From NCBI GenBank assembly GCA_035299065.1, contig DATGXI010000003.1, positions 1 to 6,697 of the forward strand: a DNA stretch of 6,697 bases, given 5' to 3'. Below the pieces are notes generated by a model. The model worked only from the letters and a program-made list of their open reading frames with translations. It did not search any database and was not told the origin of the DNA. Source of the stretch: DASPJQ01 sp035299065 (lineage in GTDB: Bacteria > Bacteroidota > Bacteroidia > Flavobacteriales_D > UBA2798). Within the stretch, counting starts at the first letter, position 1; every line of letters starts with the position of its first letter. Made by a program: the position numbers and the translations under genes. Shown one piece after another: positions 1 through 5,477 of this stretch.

Positions 1-167
1 TCATCGCAATAAATTAAAAATCCGGCCTCCTGGTGTTGCAGCAGGTCCATGCATTTATCGGGATTTTCAACATGTGAAAACGAAATGCCCGGATCAACCG
101 TTGCCGATTCAAACTTACGCTGAACCTTTTCGAGGCCCGAAACGCATATGACTTTAAAGGATTTCAT
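1..167 (-). CDS. Unidentified protein, N-terminal 55 residues only (runs off left edge)
   Basis: An open frame starts at ATG (165-167 on the minus strand) with MKSFKVICVSGLEKVQRK and stays open to the window edge, giving 55 whole codons. The visible part has no signal peptide and reads like alternating strands and helices: a strand around residues 3-10, a helix around 11-22, a strand around 28-33, a helix around 37-46 and a strand around 49-54 ending in CD. This order resembles the first half of a response-regulator receiver fold, but the acidic pair normally found just after the first strand is absent. The resemblance is therefore weak and I do not assign a family. The gene is divergent from hisS, with 136 bp between the two starts. 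Codon use matches its neighbours. That it is a real gene is likely; its function is unknown. Confidence 0.6.
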   Translation of the reverse strand, partial: MKSFKVICVSGLEKVQRKFESATVDPGISFSHVENPDKCMDLLQHQEAGFLIYCD

Positions 168-175
168 TCGCAAGG

Positions 176-188
176 CCCTAAAATAGGG
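176..188. repeat. Short perfect inverted repeat in the divergent hisS intergenic region
   Basis: CCCTA (176-180) and TAGGG (184-188) are perfect inverted arms around AAA. The repeat lies 9 bp upstream of the minus-strand ATG at 167 and overlaps a one-mismatch -7-like box for that gene. It could be an operator or a small hairpin in a leader, but a 5-bp arm can also arise by chance. Confidence 0.3.
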
Positions 189-210
189 ATTTTGGCGATT
201 AAAAAAACAA
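178..210 (-). promoter_or_regulatory. Possible promoter for the leftward partial gene
   Basis: On the minus strand, TATTTTAG (178-185) differs from the Bacteroidota -7 consensus TAnnTTTG at one position. It lies 22 bp downstream of TTG (208-210), within the reported spacing range for this promoter class. Transcription would begin only a few bases before the ATG at 167. The -7 box sits inside the inverted repeat at 176-188. This is a weak call made by pattern only. Confidence 0.25.
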
Positions 211-218
211 TATATTTG
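191..218 (+). promoter_or_regulatory. Probable hisS promoter (Bacteroidota type)
   Basis: TATATTTG at 211-218 is an exact match to the Bacteroidota -7 consensus TAnnTTTG. TTTG at 191-194 fits the -33 element, with 16 bp between them, one base short of the range I know for this class (about 17-23). Transcription would start around 224-226, giving a hisS leader of roughly 80 nt that contains the heptad array at 229-305. The divergent candidate promoter for the leftward gene lies within a few bases. Confidence 0.5.
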
Positions 219-228
219 GCGTGGTAAT

Positions 229-305
229 CAGCTGGCAGTTGTTGGTTGTCAGTTGTCCCGGGATTTAAATCGTAAATTTTAAATCGTAAATCTTAAATTT
301 CAAAT
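229..305. repeat. Eleven-unit 7-bp-period array in the hisS leader, ending in the start codon
   Basis: The stretch divides exactly into eleven heptads. Units 1-4 (229-256) are of CAGTTGT type: CAGTTGT occurs at 236-242 and 250-256, with related units at 229-235 and 243-249. Unit 5 (257-263, CCCGGGA) fits neither type. Units 6-11 (264-305) follow NNTAAAT, with TTTAAAT and CGTAAAT alternating twice, so the 14-mers 264-277 and 278-291 are identical. The last two units are CTTAAAT and TTCAAAT. The final unit contains the first two bases of the hisS ATG (304-306). The period is read directly from the sequence; the function is unknown. Confidence 0.75.
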
Positions 306-1662
306 GGCAAGTAAAGTAGGCATACCAAGAGGAACACGTGATTTTGACAGCGCAACGCTGGCCAAAAGAGATTATATTTTTAATACCATTAAGGGGCATT
401 TTAAATTGTACGGGTATACACCTATTGAAACCCCATCGTTTGAAAATACCGAGACCCTGATGGGTAAGTATGGTGACGAAGGCGATAAGTTGATTTATAA
501 AATTATTAATAGCGGTGATTTTTTAGCGGGAATTGATGAAAATGCACTTAACGAAAAAAACAATCACAAAATTCTTAAGCACATATCCGAAAAAGCCCTG
601 CGCTACGACCTGACAGTGCCTTTTGCCCGCTACGTGGTGCAACACCGCAATGAAATTAGTTTACCTTTTAAACGCTATCAAATACAACCCGTTTGGCGGG
701 CCGACAAGCCCCAACGAGGCCGTTACCGCGAGTTTTACCAGTGCGATGCCGATGTGATTGGAAGCAATTCACTCAACAACGAAGTTGAACTGGTGCAATT
801 GATGGACGGTGTGTTCAGCGATTTGAAAATACCGGTTATTATTAAACTAAACAACCGTAAAATTTTAAGCGGTATTGCCGAGGTATGTGGTGCCCCTGAA
901 AAAATTACCGACATAACCGTTGCCATTGACAAACTTGACAAAATTGGTAAAGGCAAGGTAAAAGAAGAACTGGGAGCTAACGGCCTTAGCGCTGATGCAA
1001 TTGCCAAAATTGAACCCTTGTTTGGATTCACCGGCAATAACCAAAATAAGCTTGACTTATTGCGCAATTACCTGGCCACATCTGAAATTGGTAAACAAGG
1101 CATTGAAGAAATAGTGTTTGTACTGGATAACAGTGCAGGCATTAAACACGCAACACTTGAGCTTGATGTAACGCTTGCCCGTGGCCTAAACTATTACACA
1201 GGTGCCATATTCGAAGTAAAAAGCGCAGCCGGTGAATTAAAAGTGAGCATTTGTGGCGGTGGCCGTTATGATAACCTTACCGGTATTTTTGGCTGGGAAG
1301 GTGTGAGTGGAGTAGGTATTAGTTTTGGTGCCGACCGTATTTACGATGTGCTGGAAGAATTAAATCTTTTTCCGGCTGACAGTGTGGCCCGCACCAAAGT
1401 AATGATCGTAAATTTTGGAGGCAATGAAGAAAAATTTGCACGTCAGTTGGCCATTGACTTGCGCGCCCAAAAAATAAGCTGTGAGTTGTATCCTGACAAA
1501 GCCAAAATGGACAAGCAAATGAAATACGCCAACAACAGGCAGGTTGAGTTTGTAATTATTGCCGGCAGCAATGAAATTGCCGATGGAAAAGTGACCTTGA
1601 AGAATATGAACACCGGTGAACAGCAATTGATTTCAACGGACGAAATAATTTCAAAATTATAG
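304..1662 (+). CDS. hisS: Histidine--tRNA ligase (HisRS)
   Basis: Cytoplasmic class II aminoacyl-tRNA synthetase that activates histidine with ATP and charges tRNA-His. The 452 residues carry the full set of family signatures. PRGTRDF is at 8-14. The histidine/ATP-binding stretch LRYDLTVPFARY is at 99-110. Motif 2 is near 124-150, with R132 and the GRYREFYQCD block at 139-148. The histidine-specific LARGLNYYTG is at 291-300, GGGRYD at 318-323, and motif 3 SGVGISFGADR at 335-345. The anticodon-binding domain occupies about 362-452. The length and the insertion before residue 99 fit the longer HisRS type common in Bacteroidota. ATG 304 places the conserved RGTRDF motif at the expected distance from the N-terminus. 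There is no Shine-Dalgarno sequence; the start codon lies in the last unit of a 7-bp-period array. The gene appears monocistronic: the flanking genes are divergent on the left and convergent on the right. Confidence 0.97.
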   Translation: MASKVGIPRGTRDFDSATLAKRDYIFNTIKGHFKLYGYTPIETPSFENTETLMGKYGDEGDKLIYKIINSGDFLAGIDENALNEKNNHKILKHISEKALRYDLTVPFARYVVQHRNEISLPFKRYQIQPVWRADKPQRGRYREFYQCDADVIGSNSLNNEVELVQLMDGVFSDLKIPVIIKLNNRKILSGIAEVCGAPEKITDITVAIDKLDKIGKGKVKEELGANGLSADAIAKIEPLFGFTGNNQNKLDLLRNYLATSEIGKQGIEEIVFVLDNSAGIKHATLELDVTLARGLNYYTGAIFEVKSAAGELKVSICGGGRYDNLTGIFGWEGVSGVGISFGADRIYDVLEELNLFPADSVARTKVMIVNFGGNEEKFARQLAIDLRAQKISCELYPDKAKMDKQMKYANNRQVEFVIIAGSNEIADGKVTLKNMNTGEQQLISTDEIISKL

Positions 1663-1676
1663 CCTTGAATAGCGGC

Positions 1677-1709
1677 AAAAAAAAAGGATCCAACTGAATT
1701 GAACCCTTT
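1677..1709 (-). terminator. Intrinsic terminator downstream of the universal stress protein gene
   Basis: Read on the minus strand, AAAGGGTTCAA and TTGGATCCTTT form an 11-bp stem around a 5-nt loop, followed directly by six further T residues (part of the 9-base A run at 1677-1685 on the plus strand). Two of the pairs are G-U wobbles. On the plus strand the same positions are A-C mismatches and no U-tract follows, so the signal should work leftward for the stress protein gene (98 nt past its stop) and poorly for hisS. Confidence 0.75.
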
Positions 1710-1807
1710 CCTGTTTCTCATTTCTTATGGTTGATTTACGTTCTTCACAAGCTTATTTTATTGTGGCCGTGAACTTCGTTTCTGATTTGCAGCAGAATTT
1801 GTTTTTC

Positions 1808-2623
1808 TTAATAGAAATAATTACCCGCGTCCTTACCGTTAATTACCAGCACCGGAATCTGGTGTTCGTTGGTAATAATGCTTTGGCTGTACGGGTCAAA
1901 TTGTGGCATCATCCTGTCACTATGGTAGGTTAATGCAATCAGTTCGGCATTTATTTTTTTGGTGTATTCAATAATTTGCGTGTGAAAAGCTTTTGTTTTT
2001 TCCAAAAACTCAATGTGTACAGGTACATTTATTTTAGCCAGTTCTTTTTTAACCAGCTGGCTGTAAATAATCAGTTTTTGGCTCAAGTCAAGCATTTTTT
2101 CTTTGGGCGCAACAACGTGTACCTCTGACTTAAAATCAGTAGCCAGTACACCGGCAATTTTTGACACCTGCAGTGTTTCAGAGTTCAGGTTAATGGGAAA
2201 TACAATTTTTCGAATGGTATCAACCGGTGCCGTTTTTTCCTGCACAATAACAAACGGTGCATGTGCCGAGGTAATTACTTTAATAACAAAACTTCCGAAA
2301 ACTTTTTGCATGCCTTTGGCCCCATGGGTGCCCATAATAATAAGCGAAGCATGAATTTTGTCGGCAACTTTAGCAATATCGGTAAAAATATTTCCGGCTT
2401 CAACGTGAATGTGAAAATCAATTTTAGGGGCAGTGGTTGTTTTAAAGCCGTTAATGATATCCTCCAGTTTTTTGGTTGCAGCTGCTTTTTCAGACGTACT
2501 TTTTACGATGTGTAAAAAATGCACTGAAGCGTTTGACTGAAGCGCAAAACGTACTGCTTTTTTAGCGGCCGCATCACCAACAGATGTAAAGTCATGCGGT
2601 ACAAGGTAGGCTCTGGAATCCAC
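1808..2623 (-). CDS. Universal stress protein, tandem UspA domains
   Basis: Soluble cytoplasmic 271-residue protein with two UspA-like alpha/beta domains (about 3-130 and 136-265), the usual size for the two-domain form in Bacteroidota. Domain 1 begins with strand AYLVPHDFT and has the nucleotide-binding-type motif LIIMGTHG (94-101) followed by G110-S111. The spacing between the second glycine and the GS is 8 residues instead of the 9 of the textbook G-2x-G-9x-G(S/T) motif. Domain 2 has the final strand IPVLVING but at the equivalent place reads LIALTYHSD, with no glycine motif, so it probably does not bind ATP. Such proteins are linked to survival under stress; the exact role here is unknown. 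The start is GTG (2621-2623): an in-frame TAA lies five codons upstream and the first strand begins at residue 5, so no ATG alternative fits. It follows the HEAT-like gene on the same strand by 93 bp, with a terminator between them. Confidence 0.92.
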   Translation of the reverse strand: MDSRAYLVPHDFTSVGDAAAKKAVRFALQSNASVHFLHIVKSTSEKAAATKKLEDIINGFKTTTAPKIDFHIHVEAGNIFTDIAKVADKIHASLIIMGTHGAKGMQKVFGSFVIKVITSAHAPFVIVQEKTAPVDTIRKIVFPINLNSETLQVSKIAGVLATDFKSEVHVVAPKEKMLDLSQKLIIYSQLVKKELAKINVPVHIEFLEKTKAFHTQIIEYTKKINAELIALTYHSDRMMPQFDPYSQSIITNEHQIPVLVINGKDAGNYFY

Positions 2624-2641
2624 GGTTTTTAGGTTTTAATG

Positions 2642-2649
2642 CCAAGATA
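2642..2649 (-). promoter_or_regulatory. Possible -7 box for the universal stress protein gene
   Basis: TATCTTGG on the minus strand differs from TAnnTTTG at one position and sits about 18 bp upstream of the GTG start, which would give a very short leader. No TTG lies at the right -33 distance: the nearest is about 25 bp away, inside the preceding terminator hairpin. The gene needs its own promoter if that terminator is efficient, which is the main reason to note this site. Confidence 0.22.
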
Positions 2650-2652
2650 AGG

Positions 2653-2679
2653 AAAAAAATCCTTGTTGGGTTTACAAGG
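2653..2679 (-). terminator. Intrinsic terminator after the HEAT-like gene
   Basis: On the minus strand CCTTGT and ACAAGG form a perfect 6-bp stem with a 7-nt loop, followed by one A and then seven T residues (plus-strand A run 2653-2659). It begins 37 nt past the stop codon of the HEAT-like gene and lies 30 bp before the universal stress protein start. It therefore separates two genes that otherwise look like an operon, or acts as an attenuator between them. Confidence 0.6.
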
Positions 2680-2716
2680 GCTGTGGTTTTTTAACGTTTG
2701 GGCATGAATAAATTGG

Positions 2717-3253
2717 CTAAACCTTGATAGCCTTATGTTTTTGTAGGAATTTAAGGGCCTTTTTGCCCCGGCTGGCAAAGGCAGGCCTTGGGTTTTGGGC
2801 CATTTCGTCTTCAATTAGCGGTATAAGTTCGTTCGCAAATTCGGGGTAGGTAGTAGCCAGGTTTTGCAAAGCCGTCATGGCAAAAACGCGTACGGCTATA
2901 GCCTCGTTCTTATTTAAAAAAAGTTTAAAACAGGCATCGGCCGCAATACCGTGGTGTTTTTTTGGAATAACTAACTCTTGTAAAATTCGTGCAGTATTGC
3001 GTTTAACAGCATCATGTATGCCTGGTTTTTCAAGGTTCTTTATCATCCTGGGTAACCAGGGTAAAATTAATTCAGGTTTGTGTTCACTGCAAATGGTCAC
3101 GCTCCAGGCTGCCCGTTGCGCAAGTAAATAATCATTACCCAAAAACAAATTCATCAATAGCTTAAATTCATTTTTTCCCCTGCAGGCAAACCGGGCAATG
3201 CGCTCTGCCTGCCTGCGTGAGTGTTCGCGTTCAAGTTCTGATTGAATGTTCAA
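2717..3253 (-). CDS. HEAT/ARM-like repeat protein of unknown function
   Basis: A 178-residue, all-helical protein without signal peptide or membrane segment, so probably cytoplasmic. Helix pairs repeat about every 35-40 residues: DYLLAQRAAWSVTICSE (41-57) with LILPWLPRMIKNL (62-74); IHDAVKRNTARILQEL (79-94) with IAADACFKLFL (103-113); AIAVRVFAMTALQNLA (118-133) with FANELIPLIEDEM (139-151). The C-terminus is basic (RGKKALKFL, 162-170). HEAT-like solenoids usually bind proteins or nucleic acids, but no catalytic residues or specific partner can be read here. I recall similar uncharacterised Bacteroidota proteins with the RAAW and HDAVKRN blocks; this is from memory, not a search. The start is TTG (3251-3253), because TAA lies two codons upstream and the first internal ATG (Met34) would remove the conserved N-terminal helix. 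Confidence 0.82.
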   Translation of the reverse strand: MNIQSELEREHSRRQAERIARFACRGKNEFKLLMNLFLGNDYLLAQRAAWSVTICSEHKPELILPWLPRMIKNLEKPGIHDAVKRNTARILQELVIPKKHHGIAADACFKLFLNKNEAIAVRVFAMTALQNLATTYPEFANELIPLIEDEMAQNPRPAFASRGKKALKFLQKHKAIKV

Positions 3254-3279
3254 GCTTTATTAATTTTGGTATCCTCTTT

Positions 3280-3287
3280 CAAAGTTA
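3280..3287 (-). promoter_or_regulatory. Probable -7 box for the HEAT-like gene
   Basis: TAACTTTG on the minus strand is an exact match to the Bacteroidota TAnnTTTG -7 consensus, 26 bp upstream of the TTG start, giving a leader of roughly 20 nt. No clear TTG/TTTG element is found at -33. The GC-rich palindromic element (3311-3372) begins immediately upstream of where one would be. Confidence 0.4.
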
Positions 3288-3310
3288 AGCAAAATTTTAG
3301 GATTGTTTTG

Positions 3311-3372
3311 GCTGCCCCGCGCGGTAGCGCGGCCGGGCTATCGCCTATAGCCCTAACTGCGTTCGGGGCTAT
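3311..3372. repeat. GC-rich palindromic element (REP/MITE-like candidate)
   Basis: A 62-bp block of about 69% GC stands out sharply in an AT-rich divergent intergenic region. It contains a perfect 6-bp hairpin CCGCGC (3317-3322) / GCGCGG (3327-3332) with loop GGTA. A perfect 7-bp hairpin follows, GGGCTAT (3335-3341) / ATAGCCC (3347-3353). A second copy of GGGCTAT (3366-3372) can pair with the same ATAGCCC. The outer arms GCCCCG (3314-3319) and CGGGGC (3364-3369) can close the whole block. There is no T-run after it in either direction, so it is unlikely to be a plain terminator. The shape suggests a dispersed palindromic repeat; other copies cannot be checked within this window. Confidence 0.6.
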
Positions 3373-3480
3373 TTGGCTCTATCCCTGGCAGAATTTCACG
3401 AAAAAGTGATGCGTTTTATAAAACAGTTGTTTATATATAATTCACTTTATAAAAATCGTATATTTATCAAAATTCACCGC

Positions 3481-4929
3481 ATGAAATATTTTTTAAGCCT
3501 TTGTACAATTATTTTTTTATGCCCATTTGCCAGGGCGCAGGAAAAAAACGCTGAACTGTCAATACAGTTTATTTCTGACCAAACCGTTGCCGAAGTTAAT
3601 TTTAACGAGGAAGCCTTTCTCAATTATGCCAAACTCGTGGTTGATAAAATAAATGAGTTGTTTGAAAAGGAAACCCAGCAGGCTGATGTGTTTATTATGC
3701 AAACATTTCATCCCAACGCAAGTCCATCATTTGAAATTTCGGCAAGGCCCGCCCTTTCAAAAGAGCGTGAGCAAAAAATCCGAAAGGAATTAACCAGCAT
3801 TAAAGGCATAAAATCAACCTTAGTTGATTATACCCTGGCGTACCTGGTTGCCGTTAAGGAAGGATTTGGCGAATCGGATAAACCTTTTGTACCCGAAATT
3901 GTTTTGCCTGATGAACGGGCGCACGCTGAACTGGTAAAGGCCGACCTTAAAACCACCTATGAGCTCATTCGAACATGGGCCGCCAAGGAAGCCATTCCGG
4001 TTTTAGCAGCATTTGCCTCAAAGGTTGACGAGCAATTTGCCGGTGTGCGTGCCGTTGGAAAAATTTTATCCAAAAATGATTTTAGTAAAAATGTTGATGT
4101 AGTAACGCTTACTGAAAAAAACAGCGACTACTGGCGTGCAGTGCTTGAAATGTCGCCAGGTAACCAGCTAATACCCGTTTCAAAAATGCTTATGCATATA
4201 GCCAAAGGCGAATTTTCGTATGCCCAGTCCTACCTTGAAATGGTGTCACTTATTTCTGATGAAAAAACGGTGCCTGACCGTTACATGAAAGAAATGAAAT
4301 TACGCCTGCAGGTATTTGAAAAAAAATTCCAGGATGAATTGGGCAAGGGTTTGTTGTTACACGACACCGGAAAATATGCCGATGCCATTGCTGTGTATGA
4401 AAAATTATTGAAGGTATACCCCTATTCGCCACAGGCAAAATACGAATTGTATTTTTCAAAAAATGCATTGGAAATTGAAACTAACAAAATTGACATGAAC
4501 CACCGTGCCGACTGGGATGCTGCAAAGCCGTTGATTTATGCATGCAATCCCATGTACTCAACTGATGTGCGTGCTTCCAATGCCCGTGAAGGTTATTTGC
4601 TTTACAGGCGCAATGAAATCAACACCCTGTTTAAGAAAGATGGTGAACTGGCAGAAGACATGGTGAAGTATGCCGATATAGCCCTGGATCTTGAAGTTTA
4701 TCCATACGCTGCCCAAATGTACTGGCTTATTTTAAGTGGCATAAAAAAGGAAACGTATGGTGACAGGAATATGATGGCGCATTTTTTATATTGCCTTGAC
4801 AAAATGGGCCACAAAGCCCTGCTGGATAATTTTAAAGACGAAATTCGCGCTGAATTCAAAAACATTGCGGCCGAGCGTGAAAAAATCATGAAGGAACATA
4901 CAAGCTACCAGGTTATGGAGAAAAAATAA
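3481..4929 (+). CDS. Secreted TPR-containing protein of unknown function
   Basis: A 482-residue protein that I do not recognise as a named family. It begins with a clear signal peptide, MKYFLSLCTIIFLCPFARA, with probable cleavage after Ala19 before Gln20. There is no lipobox, so it is probably periplasmic. Residues 286-320 (GKGLLLHDTGKYADAIAVYEK and following) read as a tetratricopeptide unit, and surrounding helices may be further degenerate units. Residues 40-120 form a separate alpha/beta-like region with ISARPAL at 85-91. The C-terminal third is helical and ends very lysine- and glutamate-rich. No catalytic motif is visible. ATG 3481 is chosen because it opens the signal peptide directly. 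The frame stays open upstream (TTG 3373, ATG 3409), but those starts would put a charged extension before the signal peptide, and the first lies at the edge of the palindromic element. The gene is divergent from the HEAT-like gene and convergent with the lipoprotein gene. Confidence 0.85.
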   Translation: MKYFLSLCTIIFLCPFARAQEKNAELSIQFISDQTVAEVNFNEEAFLNYAKLVVDKINELFEKETQQADVFIMQTFHPNASPSFEISARPALSKEREQKIRKELTSIKGIKSTLVDYTLAYLVAVKEGFGESDKPFVPEIVLPDERAHAELVKADLKTTYELIRTWAAKEAIPVLAAFASKVDEQFAGVRAVGKILSKNDFSKNVDVVTLTEKNSDYWRAVLEMSPGNQLIPVSKMLMHIAKGEFSYAQSYLEMVSLISDEKTVPDRYMKEMKLRLQVFEKKFQDELGKGLLLHDTGKYADAIAVYEKLLKVYPYSPQAKYELYFSKNALEIETNKIDMNHRADWDAAKPLIYACNPMYSTDVRASNAREGYLLYRRNEINTLFKKDGELAEDMVKYADIALDLEVYPYAAQMYWLILSGIKKETYGDRNMMAHFLYCLDKMGHKALLDNFKDEIRAEFKNIAAEREKIMKEHTSYQVMEKK

Positions 4930-4930
4930 T

Positions 4931-4951
4931 TTATCAATTATTAATTATCAA
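4931..4951. repeat. Three-unit 7-bp-period array just after the TPR gene stop
   Basis: Three consecutive heptads of TTAT(C/T)AA: the first and third are TTATCAA, the middle one TTATTAA. The array starts two bases after the TAA stop codon (4927-4929). It is AT-rich and short, but it matches the 7-bp period of the other arrays in this window. Confidence 0.55.
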
Positions 4952-4995
4952 TAAGGCGCCTTTTGTTTCCGTAAACATGCCCATCTATTTAACCT

Positions 4996-5051
4996 ATTGA
5001 ACATTGACAATTGAACATTGATAATTGCACATTGCCAATTGATCACTCACT
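4996..5051. repeat. Heptad array ATTGNNN running into the lipoprotein stop codon
   Basis: Eight consecutive heptads: the first seven all begin ATTG, and the eighth (5045-5051, ACTCACT) is degenerate. The first two 14-bp pairs (4996-5009 and 5010-5023) differ at one base, the third pair (5024-5037) differs from them at a few more, and the fourth (5038-5051) is the most diverged. The last unit covers the minus-strand TGA stop (5047-5049) of the lipoprotein gene. A partial inverted repeat TGATAATTG ... CAATTGATCA also exists within it, but no U-tract follows. Confidence 0.75.
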
Positions 5052-5412
5052 TATGCAATTTCCCGGTAGCCTTCCGGTCCTGTTCTTCCATATGCTGGCG
5101 CATGGTTGTCTCTACGCCATCAAGGGCGCTAAAAACATCAGACGTCATGCAAATGACTTCCACTGTGGCATCAACCTCTTCTTTTTTGATGTTGTATTTT
5201 TTTACAATTCCACGCAGGTCAAGTGTAAGAATATCTTCCATAAACAAACTGGCCGTATCATTGTCCTTTAAAATATTGCGCAGTGATTTTTCGTGTTTTA
5301 CCAACACTTTTTTGCAGGTTGCAAACTGATCTCGTTGAGCGCGTGTGGTTACGGTTGACGCACATGAGAAAAGTGTAAGGCTTACAGTAATATATATAAA
5401 CAATCGTTTCAT
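5047..5412 (-). CDS. Small lipoprotein of unknown function
   Basis: A 121-residue envelope protein. The N-terminus MKRLFIYITVSLTLFSC is a lipoprotein signal: basic start, hydrophobic core, and lipobox LFSC with the lipidated Cys17. Cys17 is followed by Ala-Ser, so acidic outer-membrane surface-export residues are not evident directly after it. The mature part is mostly helical and highly charged, with two further cysteines (in FATCKK and VICMTS) that could form a disulfide in the periplasm. It ends in a lysine-rich tail. No enzyme motif is visible and I do not recognise a family. ATG 5410-5412 is the only start that gives the signal sequence. It is followed at its 3' end by a 7-bp-period array and faces the secreted TPR gene; it is 116 bp downstream of the small membrane protein gene on the same strand. 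Confidence 0.8.
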   Translation of the reverse strand: MKRLFIYITVSLTLFSCASTVTTRAQRDQFATCKKVLVKHEKSLRNILKDNDTASLFMEDILTLDLRGIVKKYNIKKEEVDATVEVICMTSDVFSALDGVETTMRQHMEEQDRKATGKLHK

Positions 5413-5477
5413 TTTCCTAAAGTTTAACTGAAATTACAAATAGGAAAAAAGAAACGCGTTACAGGATTTAATGAAAC

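Noticed and set aside
735..1067. Open frame on the minus strand inside hisS
   Set aside because: It is antisense to a strongly conserved hisS coding region and its translation is low-complexity Ser/Leu-rich, typical of an opposite-strand shadow.
1727..1933. Short plus-strand open frame between hisS and the stress protein gene
   Set aside because: More than half of it is antisense to the 3' end of the stress protein gene, and it has no recognisable features.
3459..3466. TATATTTA as a -7 box for the secreted TPR gene
   Set aside because: It lies too close to the ATG, has one mismatch in an AT-rich stretch, and no -33 element is at the right distance.
3373..3480. In-frame upstream extension of the secreted TPR protein (TTG 3373 or ATG 3409)
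   Set aside because: It would place a charged extension ahead of an otherwise perfect signal peptide starting at ATG 3481, and TTG 3373 lies directly at the edge of the palindromic element.
4954..4964. AAGGCGCCTT palindrome followed by TT as terminator of the secreted TPR gene
   Set aside because: Without loop bases only a 3-bp stem could form, and the T-run is too short.
4996..5051. CRISPR array
   Set aside because: Units are 7 bp without spacers and no cas genes are present.
5011..5329. Two plus-strand open frames opposite the lipoprotein gene
   Set aside because: They overlap the lipoprotein gene and start within the heptad array; the minus-strand frame has a clear lipobox and is the better gene.
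5413..5477. ACGCGT palindrome with a nearby T-run upstream of the lipoprotein gene
   Set aside because: The stem is too short for a terminator and no loop is available.
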